Notes under the pieces: generated by a model
Database searches by the model: none
Seen by the model: only the letters and a program-made list of their open reading frames with translations
What the model was told of the DNA's origin: nothing
DNA from: Bifidobacterium avesanii
GTDB lineage: Bacteria; Actinomycetota; Actinomycetes; Actinomycetales; Bifidobacteriaceae
Direction of reading: 5' to 3'
Length of the DNA stretch: 64,000 bases
Assembly (NCBI RefSeq): GCF_009299475.1
Contig: NZ_WBSN01000002.1
Coordinates: 148,443 to 212,442 of the forward strand
Position numbers and translations under genes: made by a program
Part shown: positions 8,794 to 16,978 of the stretch, piece after piece
Layout of the letters: each line of letters begins with the position of its first letter
How positions within the stretch are numbered: position 1 is the first letter of the stretch

Positions 8794-10917
8794 TCAGCGC
8801 TCGACCTCGATGATCGCGTCGCCGGCCACGACGTCCTTGCCCGTCAGCGGCGTCACCTTGGTGAGCTTCTTGGTGTTGGTCACGGCGATGATGGTGGCGG
8901 TGCTGTAGCCCGCGGCGGTCACCTTGTCGAAGTCGACGGTGGCGAGTTCGTCGCCGGCCTTCACGCGCTGGCCCTTGGCGACGGCCACGGTGAAGCCATC
9001 GCCTTCCATCTTCACCGTGTCGATGCCAATGTGGACCAGGACCTCAACACCGTCGTCGGTCTTGATGCCGAATGCGTGGCCCGTCTTGGCGACCGTCTTC
9101 AGTGTACCCGAAACCGGGGCCTTGACCACGGACTCGGTGGGCACGACAGCGACGCCCTCGCCGAGCGCGCGGGATGCGAACACGGCGTCGCCGGTCTCGG
9201 ACAGGTCGATCACGTGGCCGGCGACCGGGGCGACGACCTCGCGGGTCGGCTCGGCCGGCTCGGCGGGGGCCTCGGGCTGCGCGGCGGCAGCGGCGGGCGC
9301 GGCCGGGACGGGGGCGGCTGCCGGGACGGCCGGGGCGACGACGGTCTCGGACGCGCCGGACTTGGCCTCGCGCTCCAGTCGCATGTCCTCCTCGGCCTGC
9401 GCGACCTTGGCGAGCACCTCGGCCTTCTGCTCCGGGGTGCGGTAGTCGAGCATGACGATCAGGGCCATGGACACGGCGAACGCGACGGCGATGGACACGC
9501 CGTACACCCACATCTGGTCGAACACCGGGATGGTGAGCAGGGAGGTGAACGCGAACGCGGTGGTGGTCACGCCCTTGACGGCCTGACCGGAGGCGACGAC
9601 GGACGGGAACAGCCAGCCGAGCACGGCGATCACCACGCCGCCGGTGCCGCAGCCGATGAGCATGCGCTTGTAGATGAGCTTGTAGCGCAGATGGATGCCG
9701 TAGAGGCTCGGCTCGGACACGCCGCCGAGCAGGCCGGCCGCGAGCGCGCCGATGGCGGTCTGGCGCATCTCCTTGTCGCGGTCGCGGATGGAGAGGAACA
9801 GCACGCCGGCGGTGGCACCGAAGCAGGCGAAGTTCCACACGCCCATCGGGCCCTGGATGAAGTCGTAGCCCATCGACTGGATGTTCATGAGCATGAGCGC
9901 GTTGAGCGGCCAGTGCAGGCCGAGCGGCACGAGGAACGGGTAGAGCAGCGGGATGGCGATGGCGAAGATGAACGGCGCGTGCATGTTCATCCACGCGAGC
10001 ACCACGCCGAGGCCGTTGCCGACCCACACGCCCAGCGGGCCGATGATGAAGGCGGTGAGCGCGCCCACGATGATCATGGAGAAGAACGGCACGAACACGA
10101 GCTGCACGCTGTCGGGGATGATCTTCTTGAGGCCGTGGTAGACGAGCGCGAGCACGGCGGCCATCATGAGCGGCACGAACACGTTGCCGGAGTAGTCGGA
10201 CAGCTGCATGGGCAGGCCGAACACGGTGGCGGTGCAGTCGGTGGTGCCGAGGGTGGCGTTCTCCACGCACTGCACGGCGTCGCCCCACTTGGAGGCGTCG
10301 GCGAGCGCGGTGAACTGCGGGGTCATGAGCATGGCCATGATCGCGCCGCCCAGCCACGGGTCCACCTTGAGCTTCTTGGCGCCGTTGTAGGCGACCATGA
10401 TGGGCAGGAAGTAGAACACACCCTTCCAGATGGCCTTGACGAACATGAGGGACGTGTTCGCCTCGTCGTTGGCGATCCAGCCGAGCGAGATGCACAGGTT
10501 GACGAGCGCGATGATGATGGAGGCGCCGAGCAGCACGCCCAGGATCGGGCGGAACGAGTCGGCCAGGTATTCGAAGAACGAGTCGAGCCAGGCGACCTTG
10601 CCGCGGCCCTTGGCGCGCGCGGCGGCCTTGACGTCCGCGTTGGACATCTGCTTGGCGGTGCCCACGTTCGCCATTTCGGGCAGGTGCATGATCTCCTCGT
10701 ACATGGTGGCGACCGCGCCGCCGATGACGACCTGGTAGCGGTTGCCCGCCTGGGGCACCGCGCCGAGCACGCCGTCCATGTGGTCGAGGGCGTTCTGGTC
10801 GACCCTGCCGGCGTCGACGAGTTCGAAGCGCAGTCGCGTCGCGCAGTGGGTCAGGCTGGTGACGTTGCCAGCCCCGCCGACCGCGGCGATGATCTGCGAT
10901 GCCGTTGATGAAGCCAT
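8794..10917 (-). CDS. ptsG: PTS sugar permease EIIBCA (glucose/beta-glucoside family)
   Basis: 707 residues in the order B-C-A. The IIB domain (about 1-90) carries the phosphocysteine in LTHCATRLRF (Cys25). The IIC membrane domain spans about 110-470. The IIA domain (about 545-707) contains GHVIDLSETGD and the active His in VEVLVHIGIDTVKMEGDGF. An Ala/Pro-rich linker precedes IIA. I chose the ATG at 10917 (MASSTASQII), which has a GGAAAGGAA ribosome binding site. The protein imports and phosphorylates a sugar. By synteny with the ptsG-glcP pair of Bifidobacterium longum, glucose is most likely, but the B-C-A order is that of beta-glucoside permeases, so the substrate is not certain. Confidence 0.9.
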   Translation of the reverse strand: MASSTASQIIAAVGGAGNVTSLTHCATRLRFELVDAGRVDQNALDHMDGVLGAVPQAGNRYQVVIGGAVATMYEEIMHLPEMANVGTAKQMSNADVKAAARAKGRGKVAWLDSFFEYLADSFRPILGVLLGASIIIALVNLCISLGWIANDEANTSLMFVKAIWKGVFYFLPIMVAYNGAKKLKVDPWLGGAIMAMLMTPQFTALADASKWGDAVQCVENATLGTTDCTATVFGLPMQLSDYSGNVFVPLMMAAVLALVYHGLKKIIPDSVQLVFVPFFSMIIVGALTAFIIGPLGVWVGNGLGVVLAWMNMHAPFIFAIAIPLLYPFLVPLGLHWPLNALMLMNIQSMGYDFIQGPMGVWNFACFGATAGVLFLSIRDRDKEMRQTAIGALAAGLLGGVSEPSLYGIHLRYKLIYKRMLIGCGTGGVVIAVLGWLFPSVVASGQAVKGVTTTAFAFTSLLTIPVFDQMWVYGVSIAVAFAVSMALIVMLDYRTPEQKAEVLAKVAQAEEDMRLEREAKSGASETVVAPAVPAAAPVPAAPAAAAAQPEAPAEPAEPTREVVAPVAGHVIDLSETGDAVFASRALGEGVAVVPTESVVKAPVSGTLKTVAKTGHAFGIKTDDGVEVLVHIGIDTVKMEGDGFTVAVAKGQRVKAGDELATVDFDKVTAAGYSTATIIAVTNTKKLTKVTPLTGKDVVAGDAIIEVER

Positions 10918-11038
10918 CGCTGGTTCCTTTCCGTGCCGGATCCCCGGAGGAATCCCCGTTGCATTCCCTGTTCCGTCCCCTTTGCGGGACCGCCGCCGCG
11001 CGGACCGGTCCGGAACGACCCGAACCGGTTCCGAACAA

Positions 11039-11161
11039 CAAAAAAGACCCGAGGCATGGCGATGCCTCAGGTCTTGCGTCTGCTGTTGGCGCCCGCGCTT
11101 CCATGCGCCGGCGATCCGTGCGACTTGCAACCCTGCAAAGGTGAAGTTGCCTCGCAGTATA
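11039..11161 (-). promoter_or_regulatory. RAT-type antiterminator/terminator leader of the PTS permease
   Basis: Read on the minus strand: a -10 box TATACT (11161-11156), then a RAT-like element of about 11136-11068. Its 5' arm CAGGGTTGCAAGTC and 3' arm GCAAGACCTG enclose a long GC-rich apical stem. It overlaps a terminator whose arms are AAGACCTGAGGCAT and ATGCCTCGGGTCTT followed by six T (to about 11039). Mutually exclusive antiterminator and terminator folds are the LicT/BglG control mode, and the PRD protein gene is next door. Confidence 0.75.
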
Positions 11162-11248
11162 CGACCCCGCGCCAGACCACGGCAACCCCGGCGTGTTCCG
11201 CGTCCCGGCGCCCGACACGCCGGTGCGCGCGATCCGGCCGGCGAATCG

Positions 11249-11356
11249 TATACTGATCGTCAACATACGAAGCGCGAAGGATTGTGACTCGATTCGAGGC
11301 AAGACCTGAGGCCCGCGGAGCAAGGTGGTTTTCCGCGAGGTCCCGGGTCTTTTTTC
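11249..11356 (+). promoter_or_regulatory. RAT antiterminator and terminator leader of glcP
   Basis: -10 box TATACT at 11249-11254. A textbook RAT lies at 11278-11307: AGGATTGTGACTCG, then ATTCGAGGCAAGACCT. It overlaps a terminator whose arms GACC...GCCCGCGGA and TCCGCGAGG...GGGTC run into TTTTTT at 11351-11356. The first half is very close to the known LicT/SacY-type RAT consensus. So an MFS permease gene appears to be under PTS antitermination control. Confidence 0.85.
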
Positions 11357-11429
11357 GTTTTCGGGGCCGGTCCCCGCGGCTCCCCCAAGACGTACATCCC
11401 GTTCAATGGCGACGGAAGGACCAGACCCC

Positions 11430-12800
11430 ATGAACTCCTCACGGTTCCCGCTCAACAGCTCGTTCATCTTCACGTTCGGCGCGCTCGGCGGCATGCTCTT
11501 CGGCTTCGACACCGGCATCATCTCCGGCGCGAGCCCCCTCATCGAGTCCGACTTCGGACTGACGGTCTCGCAGACCGGATTCATCACCTCCTCGGTGCTC
11601 ATCGGCTCGTGCGTGGGCGCGCTGTCGATCGGCGCGCTGTCCGACCGGTTCGGCCGCAAGAAGCTGCTCATCGTCTCCGCGATCCTCTTCCTGCTCGGCT
11701 CCGGCCTGTGCGCCACGGCCACCGGCTTCCTCATGATGGTCGCCGCGCGCATCATCCTGGGCCTCGCCGTGGGCGCGGCCTCCGCCCTCACGCCCGCCTA
11801 CCTCGCCGAGCTGGCCCCCAAGGAGCGCCGCGGCTCGCTGTCCACGCTGTTCCAGCTCATGATCACGTTCGGCATCCTGCTCGCCTACGCCTCCAACCTC
11901 GGGTTCCTGCACCACGACCTGTTGGGCTTCGCCGACTGGCGCTGGATGCTCGGCTCCGCGCTCGTGCCGGCGGCGCTGCTGCTCATCGGCGGCATCCTGC
12001 TGCCCGAGTCGCCGCGCTACCTCGTCAACAAGGGCGACGAGCGCAACGCGTTCAAGGTGCTCACCCTGATCCGCAAGGACGTGGACCAGACGCAGGTCCA
12101 GCTCGAGCTCGACGAGATCAAGGCCGTGGCCGCGCAGGACACCAAGGGCGGCGTGCGCGAGCTGTTCCGCATCGCCCGACCGGCGCTCGTGGCGGCCGTG
12201 GGCATCATGCTCTTCCAGCAGCTCGTGGGCATCAACTCGGTCATCTACTTCCTGCCGCAGGTGTTCATCAAGGGCTTCGGCTTCCCCGAGGGCGACGCGA
12301 TCTGGGTGTCCGTGGGCATCGGCGTGGTGAACTTCGTCTCCACCATCGTGGCCACGCTCATCATGGACAGGTTCCCGCGCAAGAAGCTGCTCATCTTCGG
12401 CTCGGTCGTCATGACCGTCTCGCTGGCCATCCTCGCCGTGCTCAACTTCGTGGGCGACGTCGCCGTGCTCGCCGTGCCCACCATGATCCTCATCGCGTTC
12501 TACATCCTCGGCTTCGCGGTCTCGTGGGGCCCGATCGCGTGGGTGCTCATCGGCGAGATCTTCCCGCTGTCCGTGCGCGGCATCGGCTCCTCGTTCGGCT
12601 CCGCGGCCAACTGGCTGGGCAACTTCATCGTCTCGCAGTTCTTCCTCATGCTCCTCGACGCGTTCGGCAACAACGTGGGCGGGCCGTTCGCCATCTTCGG
12701 CGTGTTCGCGGCCCTGTCCATCCCGTTCGTCATGCGCTTCGTGCCGGAGACCAAGGGCAAGTCGCTCGAGCAGATCGAGGAGGAGCTCACCCGGCGCTGA
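11430..12800 (+). CDS. glcP: MFS glucose permease (GlcP-like sugar/H+ symporter)
   Basis: 456 residues, twelve membrane helices, sugar-porter family. Motifs visible are [16 protein letters not shown] in helix 1, DRFGRKK after helix 2, [11 protein letters not shown] after helix 6, [12 protein letters not shown] in helix 7 and the C-terminal [16 protein letters not shown] chose the ATG at 11430 with a GGAAGGA site ten bases upstream. Divergent from the PTS permease, as in the glcP-ptsG region of B. longum, so the cell would have both PTS and proton-driven glucose uptake. The RAT leader upstream links its expression to PTS activity. Confidence 0.9.
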   Translation: MNSSRFPLNSSFIFTFGALGGMLFGFDTGIISGASPLIESDFGLTVSQTGFITSSVLIGSCVGALSIGALSDRFGRKKLLIVSAILFLLGSGLCATATGFLMMVAARIILGLAVGAASALTPAYLAELAPKERRGSLSTLFQLMITFGILLAYASNLGFLHHDLLGFADWRWMLGSALVPAALLLIGGILLPESPRYLVNKGDERNAFKVLTLIRKDVDQTQVQLELDEIKAVAAQDTKGGVRELFRIARPALVAAVGIMLFQQLVGINSVIYFLPQVFIKGFGFPEGDAIWVSVGIGVVNFVSTIVATLIMDRFPRKKLLIFGSVVMTVSLAILAVLNFVGDVAVLAVPTMILIAFYILGFAVSWGPIAWVLIGEIFPLSVRGIGSSFGSAANWLGNFIVSQFFLMLLDAFGNNVGGPFAIFGVFAALSIPFVMRFVPETKGKSLEQIEEELTRR

Positions 12801-12836
12801 ACCCCGCGCGGCCTTCGCGGCCGCAGCCCGCTCCCC

Positions 12837-12919
12837 GACCGCAACGCGGACGGAGGGAGAACATCCGGAAAATCAATCGAACCGGCCCCGGATGTTCACC
12901 CCCTGTCCGCGTTGCGGTC
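12837..12919. repeat. 32-bp-arm inverted repeat at the pgm promoter
   Basis: Left arm 12837-12868 and right arm 12888-12919 are complementary at 29 of 32 positions (they begin GACCGCAACGCGGAC and end GTCCGCGTTGCGGTC), with a 19-base loop. The element lies 36 bp past the glcP stop and its right arm ends 12 bp before the pgm -10 box. There is no T tract, so a simple terminator is unlikely. It could act as an RNA 3'-end stabiliser or a protein binding site over the promoter. Confidence 0.75.
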
Positions 12920-12943
12920 GTTTTGGCGTGGCAATATGGGCTT

Positions 12944-14620
12944 ATGGTTGCAAAAAATGCGGGTATGCCCGCCACCCCAGCTGATCTGATCAACGTCGAC
13001 GAAGTCATCGGCAAGTACTACGACCTCGTCCCCGATCCGTCCGTGCCCGAACAGCGCGTCATCTTCGGCACCTCCGGCCACCGCGGATCGTCCCTGAAGA
13101 CCTCGTTCAACGAGGCCCACATCGTGGCCATCTCCCAGGCCATCGCCGAATACCGCAAGAAGGCCGGCGTCACCGGCCCGCTGTACCTCGGCTCCGACAC
13201 CCACGCCCTGTCCGAACCGGCCCGCAAGACCGCCATCGAGGTGCTCGTCGCCAACGGCGTGCACGTGCGCGTCGACTCCCGCGGCGACTTCGTGCCCACC
13301 CCGGTCGTCTCGCAGGCCATCCTGACGCACAACCGCGCGGCCGACGGCACCCAGCGCTTCACCGGCGACGGCCTGGCCGACGGCATCGTGGTCACCCCGT
13401 CCCACAACCCGCCCACCGACGGCGGCTTCAAGTACGACCCGGTCACCGGCGGCCCGGCCCCGGCGGACGTGACCAACGCGATCGCCGCCCGCGCCAACGA
13501 GCTGCTCGGCGACTACAAGTCCGTCAAGCGCGTGCCGTACGAGGAGGCCGTCAAGTCCGAGTTCGTGGAGGGCTTCGACTTCCGCGACCACTACGTCTCC
13601 GACCTCGGCAACGTGATCGACTTCGACGCGATCCGCAACTCCGGCGTGCGTCTGGGCATCGACCCGCTCGGCGGCGCGTCCGTGAACTACTGGCCGCTCA
13701 TCAACGAGAAGTACGGCCTGAACATCGGCGTGGTGCGTCCGGAGGTCGACCCGACCTGGCGCTTCATGACCATCGACCACGACGGCAAGATCCGCATGGA
13801 CCCGAGCTCCCCGTACGCCATGAAGGGCCTCGTGGACGAGCTCAACGCCGGCGCGTGGGACAAGTACGACCTCGTGGGCGGCACCGACCCGGACGCCGAC
13901 CGCCACGGCATCGTGTGCCCGAACTGGGGCGTCATGAACCCGAACCACTACATCGCCGTGTGCGTGGAGTACCTGTTCGGCGGCAACCGCCCGGGCTGGC
14001 CCGAGGGCGCCGCCGTGGGCAAGACGCTCGTCTCCTCCTCGCTGATCGACCGCGTGGCCGCATCCATCGGCGCGAAGGTCATCGAGGTGCCGGTGGGCTT
14101 CAAGTGGTTCGTCGACCCGCTGTTCAAGGGCGAGGTGGCGTTCGGCGGCGAGGAGAGCTCCGGCATGAGCTTCCTGCGCCGCGACGGCCGCGTGTGGACC
14201 ACCGACAAGGACGGCCTGATCCCCGACCTGCTGGCCGCCGAGATCACCGCCAAGACCGGCAAGAACCCGGCCGAGCTGCACAAGGACCAGGTGGCCCGCT
14301 TCGGCGAGTCCTGGTACAAGCGCGTGGACACCCCCACCACCCTCGAGCAGAAGCAGAAGTTCGCCAAGCTCACCGGCGACGACGTGACCGCCACGCAGCT
14401 CGCGGGCGAGGACATCACCGCCAAGCTCACCGAGGCGCCGGGCAACCACGCCAAGATCGGCGGCCTCAAGGTCACCACCAAGGACAACTGGTTCGCGGCC
14501 CGCCCGTCCGGCACCGAGAACATCTACAAGGTGTACGCCGAGTCCTTCGAGTCCCCCGAGGCGCTGGACAAGGTGCTCGCCGAGGCCACCGAGGTCGTGG
14601 ACAAGGCCCTCGCCGAGTAG
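12944..14620 (+). CDS. pgm: Phosphoglucomutase (alpha-D-glucose phosphate-specific)
   Basis: 558 residues, the length of bacterial Pgm. It interconverts glucose-1-phosphate and glucose-6-phosphate. The catalytic serine is in [18 protein letters not shown], the metal loop is [11 protein letters not shown], the sugar-binding loop is [10 protein letters not shown], and the C-terminal phosphate loop is [15 protein letters not shown]. The start at [15 protein letters not shown] follows a CAATAT -10-like box (12932-12937) by six bases with no ribosome binding site, suggesting a leaderless mRNA. It is placed after glcP, where its product joins sugar uptake to glycogen and nucleotide-sugar metabolism. 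Confidence 0.95.
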   Translation: MVAKNAGMPATPADLINVDEVIGKYYDLVPDPSVPEQRVIFGTSGHRGSSLKTSFNEAHIVAISQAIAEYRKKAGVTGPLYLGSDTHALSEPARKTAIEVLVANGVHVRVDSRGDFVPTPVVSQAILTHNRAADGTQRFTGDGLADGIVVTPSHNPPTDGGFKYDPVTGGPAPADVTNAIAARANELLGDYKSVKRVPYEEAVKSEFVEGFDFRDHYVSDLGNVIDFDAIRNSGVRLGIDPLGGASVNYWPLINEKYGLNIGVVRPEVDPTWRFMTIDHDGKIRMDPSSPYAMKGLVDELNAGAWDKYDLVGGTDPDADRHGIVCPNWGVMNPNHYIAVCVEYLFGGNRPGWPEGAAVGKTLVSSSLIDRVAASIGAKVIEVPVGFKWFVDPLFKGEVAFGGEESSGMSFLRRDGRVWTTDKDGLIPDLLAAEITAKTGKNPAELHKDQVARFGESWYKRVDTPTTLEQKQKFAKLTGDDVTATQLAGEDITAKLTEAPGNHAKIGGLKVTTKDNWFAARPSGTENIYKVYAESFESPEALDKVLAEATEVVDKALAE

Positions 14621-14671
14621 GGTTCCCGTTCGGATTCCGTGTTCGACGGTCTGGGCTGCCGGTTTCCGGTT

Positions 14672-14905
14672 TGACCCACTTCCGGTTTGAATCACTAAGG
14701 GGCGGCTCGCCACGTCACCCATTCACGGGTGCGCGACGAGCCGCCCCTCGGTCGTTGCCGGCCCAGTCCACAGCGGATTTCGCCGAGGGACGGTCCGTCG
14801 GATCCGCTGGATTTGCCTGACCCACTTCCGGCCTGACTCACTGAGGGGCGGTCCACCACGTCACCCATTCACGGGCGCGTGGCGGACTGCCCCTCGGTCG
14901 TTGTT
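14672..14905. repeat. Two tandem ~88-bp hairpin repeats downstream of pgm
   Basis: Copies at about 14672-14758 and 14818-14905 share flanks (TGACCCACTTCCGG and CCCCTCGGTCGTTG) and the loop core CACGTCACCCATTCACGGG. The stems differ, AGGGGCGGCTCG / CGAGCCGCCCCT in copy 1 and AGGGGCGGTCC / GGACTGCCCCT with extra pairs CCACG / CGTGG in copy 2, with most changes matched on both sides. They probably serve as terminators of pgm, duplicated. Confidence 0.75.
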
Positions 14906-15497
14906 GAGGTTCCTCGTCGCCATGCTCCCACCGCCCGTTGCCGACCCCGCCATCACCGATCCCCACCGCCCCATTGCCGTATCCCCGCCGCCTCTTGACC
15001 GTTGTTTAAGTTCCTCGCGTCCGTTTCCGTATCAGAGCGATACAGGACCGAACGTTTACGGTCGCCCTGCGCACTGTTCCGTATCGGACCGATACGATTC
15101 CGTACACCAGCCGCCTCCCCGCGTACGATTCCGTATCGCCGCGATATGATTCCGGACATCAACAGTGGCCCAGCGGCGGAAACAATATCTCATCGCATGA
15201 TTTACGCCACCGGCCACCACTGAGCGTCCGAATTCATACGGTCGTATATGATTTCCGCCATATAGTGACCGCATCCGTCCGTTCCTGTACCGATCCGTAC
15301 GGAGACTACGCCGCCAACCGCCGTCCAGCGTCAGATCCCATGCAGACCCGTATGATTGCCACTTCCCGCACAGTTCCATCGTCCGGATTCATACAGCCAT
15401 ATACGATTCCAGCCGCATAACGGTTCCATCCGCCCGTTTCCATACAGGACCACATTATTTGCACCACGCAGACCGTTTTCCACGCACCGCACGGCCG
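14906..15497. repeat. 52-bp-period hairpin array (about nine degenerate units)
   Basis: No gene. From 15025 the motif TTCCGTATC, followed by a few bases and CGATACGATTCC, recurs exactly 52 bp apart (15025, 15077, 15129). Degenerate versions continue at about 15183, 15233, 15282, 15337, 15388 and 15438 (for example TTCATACGG then CGTATATGATTTCC). Each unit carries a short inverted pair (GTATC/GATAC or ATAC/GTAT). The array ends next to the 3' end of the DUF4391 gene. Confidence 0.65.
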
Positions 15498-16250
15498 CTA
15501 TCCGCGCAACTGGGCGAGCTCGGCGCGGACCTTGGCGAGTTTGGCGAAGGCCTCATTGCGCTTGACGGCATCCTTGGCGCGCTTGTGGTCGCCGACCAGC
15601 CGGGTCTCCTCCGCCTCAAGCACGGCGATCCGATCCCGCCGCAGCAGCCGCGCGTCCAGATCGGCGGGATCCTCCGTGCCGAAGATCACCTGCGAGCATA
15701 CGGAATCCCACACCTCGTCCATCGTCGCCCCGGCGGCCTCCACCAGCACATCGGCCGGGTCCGACCACTCACCGGCGTACACGGCGAACCGCTCCACATG
15801 ACCGGCCCGGCCCGGAAGACGCCGGCGCACGGCCAGCACGCATCGTTCGGCGGGCTTGCCATCAGCCTCGCCGCCATCCGCCGCACCATCGGCCACGCAG
15901 ACGAACAGGATGCCGCCCGGCCGCTGCGCCGCGATGTGCTCGATGACCTCCACCGGCACGCGCGGTTCCCCCGTTCCACCGGCCGCCGCCGAACCGGCCA
16001 GCCGCAGCCCCAGCACGAGGATCTCCCTGACGCGCCGGCCCTCCGCGGCCCCGGTGTTGGCCGGACGCAGCAGTCCGAGCAGCGTGATCGACGCGATGTC
16101 GCCCACGAGACGGGCCTTGAGCTTGGCGGAGATCGGCCCGCGACCCACGAACGCGGCCTTGGGCAGGGCGCCCTTCTCGGCCGGAACGGCGGCGGACGCG
16201 GGCAGCCCCAGCGTCAGGACGGATACGGAACCACAGGTGGCGGCGGACAT
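15498..16250 (-). CDS. DUF4391 domain-containing protein
   Basis: 250 residues. The middle resembles DUF4391: an N-terminal KGALPKAAFVGRGPISAKLK (proline-lysine then a conserved KLK), DIASITLLGLLRP, the core strand REILVLGL, VPVEVIEHIAAQRPGGILFV, and a YAGEWSDP stretch. The C-terminal 60 residues are charged and helical, likely a coiled coil (LRRDRIAVLEAEETRL). DUF4391 proteins are often near restriction or helicase genes; here the gene stands alone, with repeats on its downstream side. I chose the ATG at 16250 with a strong GAGGAAGGAAGG site. Function unknown; the family call is from memory of the motif pattern. Confidence 0.7.
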   Translation of the reverse strand: MSAATCGSVSVLTLGLPASAAVPAEKGALPKAAFVGRGPISAKLKARLVGDIASITLLGLLRPANTGAAEGRRVREILVLGLRLAGSAAAGGTGEPRVPVEVIEHIAAQRPGGILFVCVADGAADGGEADGKPAERCVLAVRRRLPGRAGHVERFAVYAGEWSDPADVLVEAAGATMDEVWDSVCSQVIFGTEDPADLDARLLRRDRIAVLEAEETRLVGDHKRAKDAVKRNEAFAKLAKVRAELAQLRG

Positions 16251-16978
16251 CACTGGCCTTCCTTCCTCGGCGGCGCCATGCCGCGTTGGTCTGCAACTAT
16301 ACCCGCCGCGTGTGAACGCCGGTTGCGTCGGACCGTATTCGCAGACGGCGGAGCGGACATCGCCATGCGCGATCGCCGATCGATCGGCACGGCGCCAACC
16401 CGACGGCATCAAGGCCGAAGCAACACGATCACGGCATGACACGACGCGACATGGCAATCGCCGCCACGCCCGCACGGCGACCGCCCAATCCGCGCCGCAT
16501 GCCGCGGATCCAGCGCGACATGCAAATCGTCCAATCCGCGCCCACCATCATCTTCCACCCTAAAATAGACAACACGCTGTTCACTCGTTCGGACAACGTT
16601 CAGCAAATATGGGGCACAATGGAGGCGAACGAACGGCGGACGGACGCGAGATCTGCGAAGCCCCGCGAGGAACCCGCAAGGAACCCCGCGAGGCTCGACG
16701 GCACGAAGCCCGGCAACGGCCCGGCGAAGTTCCCCAAGGACCAACGCCAGCCCACCGGACCCGCGAAGCCCCGCGGGAACCCGACAAGTCCCGCGGAAAC
16801 CTGGCAAGTCCCTCGGAAACTTGGCAAGTCCCTCGGCGCAAGGCCCAGCAACGGCCCGGCACTGGTCTGGCAGCGCCCGGCAACAGTCCGGCACCGGTCC
16901 AGCACCGGCCCTGCAACGGACCGCGAGGCCTCGCAGGTCCCGCACCGCCCGCCCGCACGAACCCCGAAGGAGGGCGGC
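16251..16978. repeat. Low-complexity direct-repeat region upstream of ohyA
   Basis: Spacer between divergent genes. From about 16640 to 16960 it consists of degenerate short direct repeats of roughly 20 bp, for example CAAGTCCCTCGGAAACTTGG repeated at about 16806-16845, and several GCCCGGCAACGG blocks. Open frames across it are repetitive in every frame and look non-coding. A TAAAAT stretch near 16560 may be a -10 element. The ohyA ribosome binding site is at its right end. Confidence 0.55.

Noticed and set aside
9044..11791. Long minus-strand frame overlapping the EIIBCA gene and the RAT leader
   Set aside because: Out-of-frame shadow rich in Arg and Pro; the EIIBCA reading frame has all expected domains.
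14906..15497. CRISPR array
   Set aside because: Periods of 52-83 bp look superficially CRISPR-like, but the conserved part is an inverted repeat with degenerate units, spacers are themselves related to each other, and no cas genes are present.
16581..16958. Minus-strand frame of 125 codons upstream of ohyA
   Set aside because: Read from degenerate direct repeats; composition is Arg/Gly/Pro-rich in all frames and there is no ribosome binding site.
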